Shown here piece by piece: positions 16,636 through 20,929 of a stretch of 20,929 nucleotides of DNA. The translations under genes were made by a program, and so were the position numbers. How positions within the stretch are numbered: position 1 is the first letter of the stretch; each line of letters begins with the position of its first letter. The DNA comes from Proteobacteria bacterium UBA1844 (GTDB lineage Bacteria; Pseudomonadota; Gammaproteobacteria; Steroidobacterales; Woeseiaceae). A model generated the notes under the pieces. The model was given only the letters and a program-made list of their open reading frames with translations, made no database searches and was not told where the DNA came from. The stretch spans positions 18,476-39,404 of the forward strand of contig DDIS01000147.1 in assembly GCA_002338615.1 (NCBI GenBank), read 5' to 3'.

Positions 16636-18186
16636 ATGACTGAAGCGACGAACAACAACAGTGCCGCGGGCTTGTTCGACGCGCTCAAACGTTATGCCTG
16701 GGTCGGAATTCTGCTCTTCTGTATTGCGATCGGCTGGTATGCAGCCAGTGTCGATCATGCAGAGTTTGCGCTGCAGAAGCACTACGGCGCGTTGTCCATC
16801 CTGCCAGCCGTGGCGGCTCTCGCCATCTGTTTCATTACTCGCAACGTCATACTTGCCCTGTTCATGGGACTTGTAGTTGGTGGACTGATTACAACCGATT
16901 ACAACATTGTCCAGAAGTTCCTGATACCGAGTATCGGCACACCCCGGTACGCTGAGATCCTGCTTGTCTACCTGTGGGCGCTCGGCGGTTTGCTCGGGCT
17001 CTGGAACCGCAATGGCGGCGCCTGGCACTTTGCGAGCTACATCTCTGAAAACTTCGTCAAGTCCCGCCGTTCCGCGATGTTTTTCACCTGGCTCATGGGC
17101 ATGCTGTTCCACCAGGGTGGCACGATCAGTACCGTTCTGACAGGCACGACCGTCCGTCCGGTCGCCGACCGCGAGAAAGTCGCACATGAAGAACTCGCTT
17201 ACATTGTCGATTCGACGGCATCACCGGTTGCTACCATCATCCCGTTTAATGTTTGGCCGGTGTACGTCGCCGGCCTCATCGCCATTCCATCACTCAGCCA
17301 GTTCGTACCCGATCGTGATGCGGGAGTGAGCCTGTTCCTGCATGCGATCCCGTTCAACTTCTACGGCTGGTTCGCAATTCTCTTTACGCTGCTGTATGCA
17401 CTCGGGCGTATGCCCTATGTGGGCCGGAGGATGCGCGCTGCGCGGGAACGCGTACTTACCACCGGCGAACTCGATCGACCCGGCGCCGAGCCCATGATTT
17501 CCAAAGAGCTCACGACGGTCAATATCGCACCGGGTTACACGCCGTCGCTGCTCGATTTTTTTATCCCGATCGGCGTCCTGATGAGCGTCGCTATCGTGCC
17601 ATACCTCGTCACCGGCAAGCTGATGATCTTCGAAGCCTTCAGCCTGGCGCTGGTGAGCGCAGTCATCCTGTCGGTGTTACGCGGCATGAGCGTGAAGGAC
17701 GCGTTCGATGGCCTGGTCGAAGGCATCAAGGGTGTTACGGTCGGCGCAATCATTCTTGGGCTCGCCGTAACCCTCGCGACGGTATCGGAAACGCTTGGCG
17801 CTTCTACCTGGGTGATTGAAGCCAGCGCGGCGAATCTCACGTCGGTTCCCTACATCCTGCCCGGCCTGCTCATGCTGATCTGCATGTTTGTCGCGTTTTC
17901 GGTTGGTTCGTCATGGGGCACCTACGCGGTCGTGTTTCCTATTGCCCTGCCACTTGCATTTGCAATTTCGAGCGACCCTGTTTACGTCTCGCTCTCCTTT
18001 GCCGCGATCATGGGCGGCGGCGTGTTCGGCGACCAGTGTTCACCGATTTCCGACACGACGATCCTGTCCGCGCTTGCTTGCGGTGCGGACCTGATGGACC
18101 ACGTCCTGACACAATTGCCGATGGCGCTGCTGGCTGCCGGAATTTCCATCGTCCTGTACACGGGCATTGCACTCGCGATTATGTAG
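16636..18186 (+). CDS. nhaC: NhaC-family Na+/H+ antiporter
   Basis: From the ATG at 16636 (GAGAAAG just upstream) the product has 516 residues with about ten to twelve hydrophobic segments. The signature of the NhaC family is clear near the end: VGSSWGTYAVVFPIALPLA followed by GGGVFGDQCSPISDTTILSALACGADLMDHVLTQLP (about 459-495). An earlier half-site reads LFHQGGTISTVLTGTTVRPV. These are inner-membrane carriers of Na+/H+ or, in relatives, of amino or hydroxy acids with H+ or Na+. The 35 extra codons back to 16531 are basic and not membrane-like, so I exclude them. It is the fourth + strand gene in a row, 108 bases after pabBC; it may be on the same transcript. Given the D-amino acid genes, a substrate other than bare Na+ is possible, but the sequence does not decide it. 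Confidence 0.9.
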   Translation: MTEATNNNSAAGLFDALKRYAWVGILLFCIAIGWYAASVDHAEFALQKHYGALSILPAVAALAICFITRNVILALFMGLVVGGLITTDYNIVQKFLIPSIGTPRYAEILLVYLWALGGLLGLWNRNGGAWHFASYISENFVKSRRSAMFFTWLMGMLFHQGGTISTVLTGTTVRPVADREKVAHEELAYIVDSTASPVATIIPFNVWPVYVAGLIAIPSLSQFVPDRDAGVSLFLHAIPFNFYGWFAILFTLLYALGRMPYVGRRMRAARERVLTTGELDRPGAEPMISKELTTVNIAPGYTPSLLDFFIPIGVLMSVAIVPYLVTGKLMIFEAFSLALVSAVILSVLRGMSVKDAFDGLVEGIKGVTVGAIILGLAVTLATVSETLGASTWVIEASAANLTSVPYILPGLLMLICMFVAFSVGSSWGTYAVVFPIALPLAFAISSDPVYVSLSFAAIMGGGVFGDQCSPISDTTILSALACGADLMDHVLTQLPMALLAAGISIVLYTGIALAIM

Positions 18187-18212
18187 CCCGGAATGTTTTT
18201 GCATTGTCCGGG
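18187..18212 (+). terminator. Hairpin directly after the antiporter stop codon
   Basis: CCCGGA (18187-18192) pairs with TCCGGG (18207-18212), and ATG with CAT continue the stem past a two-base bulge, leaving a TTTTTG loop. It begins at the base after the TAG. No T-run follows, so it may stabilise the mRNA end or act with Rho rather than be a standard intrinsic terminator. Confidence 0.4.
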
Positions 18213-18230
18213 CGCGGTATGGAAACGCGA

Positions 18231-18259
18231 CTGGTAGCCGCCGTCACATGTTATATAAT
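18231..18259 (+). promoter_or_regulatory. Likely promoter of the cytochrome c gene
   Basis: A perfect TATAAT at 18254-18259 has CTGGTA (three of six with TTGACA) 17 bases upstream. Transcription would start near 18266, about 30 bases before the TTG start codon and its GGAGCAGGA ribosome site. The position after a hairpin suggests that the cytochrome gene is a separate unit. Confidence 0.45.
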
Positions 18260-18296
18260 GCCGCCCACCCTCAGACACGTTGCACCGGAGCAGGAT

Positions 18297-18806
18297 TTGA
18301 ATCGGGACCAGAAATTTTTTGACAGGTACTCACTGGTTTTAGGAGTCCTCGCGGCCATTGCGCTTGCGCTTTTGGTGCTGACGCTGAAAATCGCGGATCT
18401 GACACAAGGTGTTTACATCCAGGACATCGAGGAGTACCAGGCGGCCGTTAACAAACGGATTCAGCCGTTGAGCGACGTCTACCTGCCCGGTGAGCAGCAC
18501 ACGGCACCCACACCGGTTACCGCGGCGGCAGCCCCGGAACCGGTTGCCACTGTCATGACCGGGCCGCAGGTCTATAATTCTGCCTGCATCGCCTGTCATG
18601 GCACGGGGGTTGGCGGTGCGCCCAAGGTCGGCGACAGCGCAGCTTGGGCGGCACGTATTGCACAGGGTATTGATGTGCTGCACAACCACGCGATCCACGG
18701 CTTCACCGGCTCAGATGGTGTCATGCCGCCGAAAGGTGGCCGCATGGATTTGTCCGACGCAGAGGCAGAAGACGCGGTTGATTACATGGTTGAGCAGTCC
18801 AAATAG
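18297..18806 (+). CDS. Membrane-anchored monohaem cytochrome c5-like protein
   Basis: I choose the TTG at 18297 because GGAGCAGGA lies just before it and the product (169 residues) then starts MNRDQKFFDRYSLVLG. The ATG at 18258 overlaps the TATAAT box, and longer readings back to 17913 overlap the antiporter gene. One N-terminal membrane anchor (VLGVLAAIALALLVLTL) is followed by a Pro/Ala/Thr linker and a class I cytochrome domain. The haem motif is CIACHG and the likely axial Met is in GVMPPKGG, with DAVDYMVEQ as the closing helix. This pattern fits the c5 family, single-haem electron carriers in the periplasm that pass electrons to terminal oxidases. A partner cannot be named from this window; the quinone-linked DadA and UbiK are near but not obviously linked. 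Confidence 0.88.
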   Translation: MNRDQKFFDRYSLVLGVLAAIALALLVLTLKIADLTQGVYIQDIEEYQAAVNKRIQPLSDVYLPGEQHTAPTPVTAAAAPEPVATVMTGPQVYNSACIACHGTGVGGAPKVGDSAAWAARIAQGIDVLHNHAIHGFTGSDGVMPPKGGRMDLSDAEAEDAVDYMVEQSK

Positions 18807-18823
18807 CTCACTCGCAGCCGGGC

Positions 18824-18837
18824 GCCTGTATCCAGGC
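18824..18837. terminator. Small hairpin between convergent cytochrome and comM genes
   Basis: GCCTG and CAGGC flank a TATC loop in the 36-base gap between two convergent genes. It is short and lacks a T-run on either strand, so a role as bidirectional terminator is only possible. Confidence 0.25.
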
Positions 18838-18842
18838 ACTCG

Positions 18843-20366
18843 TCAACGCGCATCGCCCTGTCCCGGCTTTGTCACAGCCAGGCCTCGCATCGCCAATGCG
18901 GCGGCAAGCTGATCGGCACGAATTGCGGCGGTGCCTGCCAGATCGGCGATCGTTCGCGACACCCGCAGGATCCTTTGATAGCTCCGCACTGACAGTGCGA
19001 ACTTGTCGGCTGCGTCATCCAGCATTTGCCAGCCGCGCACATCGAGCTCGCAGTGCCGGGCCAGTAGTTTGCCGGCCAGGCGTGCATTGCTGGTTCCCTG
19101 GCGATGTAATTGCAGCGCGTGTGCCGCAGCAACGCGCTGTTGCACTTCTCTGCTCGTCTCCGCCGCCGGTGACGGCCCGCGCAACAATTCCGGTGCCGGA
19201 CGCCCTACTTCGACTTGCAGGTCAATGCGATCGAGCAGCGGTCCCGATATGCGACTGCGGTAGGCACGAACCCTTTCGGCGCTGCAGGCACAGTCACCGC
19301 GCAAGTCGCCAAGATAACCACAGGGGCAGGGGTTCATCGCGGCTACGAGTTGAAATGCCGCGGGAAAGTCATTCTGGCGGCGCGCGCGTGAGATTGTTAT
19401 CTGGCCGGACTCGAGTGGCTCCCGGAGTACTTCGAGTACATGGCGGGAAAATTCAGGCAATTCGTCAAGAAACAGCACGCCATTATGTGCTCTCGATACT
19501 TCTCCGGGACGCGGATCGGACCCGCCACCCACCAGTGCCGGTGCCGAGGCCGTGTGATGCGGCGCGCGAAACGGACGCAGCCGCCAGCGTTTCGCGTTGA
19601 AGGGCATGCCAAGTACTGAATCGATCGCTGCAGTCTCAAGTGCCTCTTCCTTGCTCATAGGTGGCAGGATTCCCGGCAGGCGCGCTGCCAACATGCTTTT
19701 GCCGGTTCCGGGCGGCCCGACAAAAAGCAGGTTGTGACCCCCGGCTGCAGCCACTTCGAGTGCATATTTCGCGTGCCGTTGACCGCGCACATCGGCGATG
19801 TCCGGAACCTCTGCGGCGGCTGGCTCAGGTTCAACGCGCAATGCAGGCGTGATTGCCTGCACGCGCCTGAAGTGGGCACACACGTCGAGCAAGCTGCCGG
19901 CGGCGTGTACCCGCTCACTTACCAGCGCTGCTTCGGCTGCATTTTCACGGGGCACAATAATATTCCGGGCGTCGGCGTCGGCTTTAAGCGCGGCACACAA
20001 GACACCGGGTACCGGACGCAACGCGCCATTCAATGCCAGCTCACCGTAGAACTCGAATGAATCCAGCAAGGCGGCTGGAACCTGCTTGCTGGCGACGAGG
20101 ATGCCGAGCGCAATCGCAAGGTCGAATCGGCCGCCCGACTTGCGCATGTCGGCAGGGCCAAGGCTGACGATGATGCGCTCGAGCGGAAACCTGAATTCCG
20201 AACTCAGCAGAGCCCCGCGCACACGATCCTTGCTCTCGCGCACCGCCGTTTCCGGCATGCCGACGACCGAGAATGCCGGCAAGCCACCGCTTAAAAAGAC
20301 CTCGATGGTCACGGGCGGCGCCGTCGTCCCAATCTGCGCCCTGCTCCGTAATATCGCTACGCTCAT
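18843..20366 (-). CDS. comM: ComM / YifB-family Mg-chelatase-like AAA+ ATPase
   Basis: A 507-residue protein of full family length. Residues 1-165 are the Lon-protease-like domain (SVVGMPETAVRESKDRVRGAL, FYGELALNGALRPVPGVL). The AAA+ core has Walker A GPPGTGKS (217-224), FRAPHHTASAPALVGGG, Walker B GVLFLDE (296-302), MNPCPCGYLGD and the SGPLLDRIDLQ block. Cys347, 349, 359 and 361 form the family's Cys cluster. ComM is a hexameric helicase that promotes branch migration when natural-transformation DNA is integrated. The ATG at 20364-20366 has AGGGAGG six bases upstream. It lies 94 bases downstream of ubiK on the same strand, a common pairing in this class. Presence hints at competence for DNA uptake but does not prove it, as comM occurs widely. 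Confidence 0.96.
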   Translation of the reverse strand: MSVAILRSRAQIGTTAPPVTIEVFLSGGLPAFSVVGMPETAVRESKDRVRGALLSSEFRFPLERIIVSLGPADMRKSGGRFDLAIALGILVASKQVPAALLDSFEFYGELALNGALRPVPGVLCAALKADADARNIIVPRENAAEAALVSERVHAAGSLLDVCAHFRRVQAITPALRVEPEPAAAEVPDIADVRGQRHAKYALEVAAAGGHNLLFVGPPGTGKSMLAARLPGILPPMSKEEALETAAIDSVLGMPFNAKRWRLRPFRAPHHTASAPALVGGGSDPRPGEVSRAHNGVLFLDELPEFSRHVLEVLREPLESGQITISRARRQNDFPAAFQLVAAMNPCPCGYLGDLRGDCACSAERVRAYRSRISGPLLDRIDLQVEVGRPAPELLRGPSPAAETSREVQQRVAAAHALQLHRQGTSNARLAGKLLARHCELDVRGWQMLDDAADKFALSVRSYQRILRVSRTIADLAGTAAIRADQLAAALAMRGLAVTKPGQGDAR

Positions 20367-20460
20367 GCTGGCCCTCCCTGGCCTGGGCGTACGAAGATTG
20401 CAGCGCCGCGAACGGGGCGGGCTAAGTCACTCTATTGCCTCGCGTGATTGCACATCGCGC

Positions 20461-20697
20461 TCAGCGTTTTTCAAGATCCGCAAGCCGCTGCTCAAGTGCT
20501 TCCAGCTTCGCCCGGGTCTTTGCAAGTACGGACTCCTGCACTTCAAACTCTTCACGCGTCACCAGGTCGAGCTTCGCAAGCCCGGAACGCAACACGCTTT
20601 TGAAATTGCCCTCGATTTCGTCGCGCATCGATTTCAATCCACCCGGTACTGAATCGGCGAGTTTCGCTGCCAGATCCTCCAAATCTTCTCGTTTCAT
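20461..20697 (-). CDS. ubiK: UbiK-type accessory factor for ubiquinone biosynthesis
   Basis: From the ATG at 20695-20697, with GAGGAA ten bases upstream, the protein has 78 residues starting MKREDLEDLAAKLADSVPGG. Twelve extra codons to 20733 lack support. It matches the UbiK/YqiC (BMFP) family: an amphipathic first half (LKSMRDEIEGNFKSVLRSGLAKLDLVTREEF) and a C-terminal coiled coil (VLAKTRAKLEALEQRLADLEKR). UbiK assists the soluble Ubi complex in aerobic ubiquinone synthesis and binds lipid. The size is typical. It is the first gene of the unit with comM and has a recognisable promoter at 20767-20794. Confidence 0.92.
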   Translation of the reverse strand: MKREDLEDLAAKLADSVPGGLKSMRDEIEGNFKSVLRSGLAKLDLVTREEFEVQESVLAKTRAKLEALEQRLADLEKR

Positions 20698-20766
20698 ACA
20701 AGCTTGTTCCTCAAGAACCCCAATGTGCGTCACGGGATATCGCGTTTAATTGCCGCACGGTCTGCA

Positions 20767-20794
20767 ACTATAAATACGCCTGATCTTAAGTCCA
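20767..20794 (-). promoter_or_regulatory. Likely sigma-70 promoter of ubiK-comM
   Basis: On the minus strand TGGACT (20789-20794, four of six with TTGACA) and TATAGT (20767-20772, five of six with TATAAT) are 16 bases apart. The start would be near 20760, giving a leader of about 63 bases ahead of ubiK. Confidence 0.5.
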
Positions 20795-20851
20795 CACCAG
20801 TCGACTTTCTCCGCGGCTTCGCTGCTTTCCCGCGTTATTTATCGGCACGGG

Positions 20852-20911
20852 TTTACCAAAATAGTGCACGCAGCTTTGTGCATGCGCCACCACGGTGGGA
20901 CGAAACCGGCG
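20852..20911 (+). promoter_or_regulatory. Possible NtrC site and sigma-54 promoter reading out of the window
   Basis: The 17 bases at 20852-20868 (TTTACCAAAATAGTGCA) agree with the NtrC consensus TGCACCAAAATGGTGCA at 14 positions. TGCAC and GTGCA recur at 20865-20869 and 20878-20882, spaced one base wider than a standard site. At 20896-20911, TGGGACG-N4-CCGGCG-like sequence keeps the GG (20897-20898) and GC (20909-20910) ten bases apart, as sigma-54 promoters need. The start would be near 20921, so the target gene must begin right of the window. The NtrC match is good; the sigma-54 match is moderate. Confidence 0.45.
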
Positions 20912-20929
20912 TCGCAATCGCGCCGGGGA

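Noticed and set aside
16090..17187. A 365-codon minus-strand frame opposite pabBC and nhaC.
   Set aside because: It spans two well supported genes in antisense and has no family features.
17913..18296. An upstream extension of the cytochrome frame.
   Set aside because: It overlaps the conserved C-terminal signature of the antiporter; the TTG at 18297 has the ribosome site.
1..20929. CRISPR array, tRNA, insertion sequence or prophage.
   Set aside because: No regularly spaced repeats, no cloverleaf with the T-arm GGTTCGA pattern, and no transposase, integrase or phage protein found in any frame.

Overview
The window reads as an ordinary, gene-dense stretch of chromosome from a gammaproteobacterium that I cannot name more closely. 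The grounds are a UbiK-type ubiquinone accessory protein next to a ComM-type AAA protein, a GlyGly-CTERM-like sorting tail, a TonB-dependent receptor with a CadC-like TPR regulator, a cytochrome c5-like protein, and moderately GC-rich DNA with uniform codon use. I see no insertion sequence, prophage, tRNA, rRNA operon or CRISPR array. No gene-free stretch exceeds 300 bases.

Left part (1-8121). A protein of unknown function enters from the left edge (+). On the minus strand follow a medium-chain, zinc-less NADPH oxidoreductase (CurA/PTGR-like), a lipoprotein of the phospholipase D/cardiolipin synthase family, and an exported protein with seven delta-60 repeats, a Calx-beta domain and a GlyGly-CTERM-like tail. 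A TonB-dependent outer-membrane receptor comes next. Between the receptor and the delta-60 gene lies a strongly structured element that resembles the small SRP (4.5S) RNA on the + strand, but with changes at core positions. It is the least expected object in the window.

Middle (8122-11936). A membrane-anchored winged-helix regulator with a FlgO/TolB-like domain and TPRs is divergent from the receptor, with a repeated octamer between them. Convergent to it is a two-gene unit: a DUF1326 protein with a CxCxxxCxC cluster, followed by a DUF2182 membrane protein that also has paired cysteines. This looks like a poorly described metal- or thiol-handling module.

Right part (11937-20929). Four + strand genes follow: D-amino acid dehydrogenase, a lipoprotein N-acyl-D-amino-acid deacylase, a fused PabB-PabC protein and an NhaC-type antiporter. 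The first two form a logical route from N-acyl-D-amino acids to 2-oxo acids. A membrane-anchored cytochrome c5-like protein with its own promoter comes next. On the minus strand ubiK and comM form a unit. At the right edge a sequence close to the NtrC consensus, followed by a GG-N10-GC sigma-54-like element, points out of the window. That would suit a nitrogen-regulated gene such as glnK-amtB just outside.
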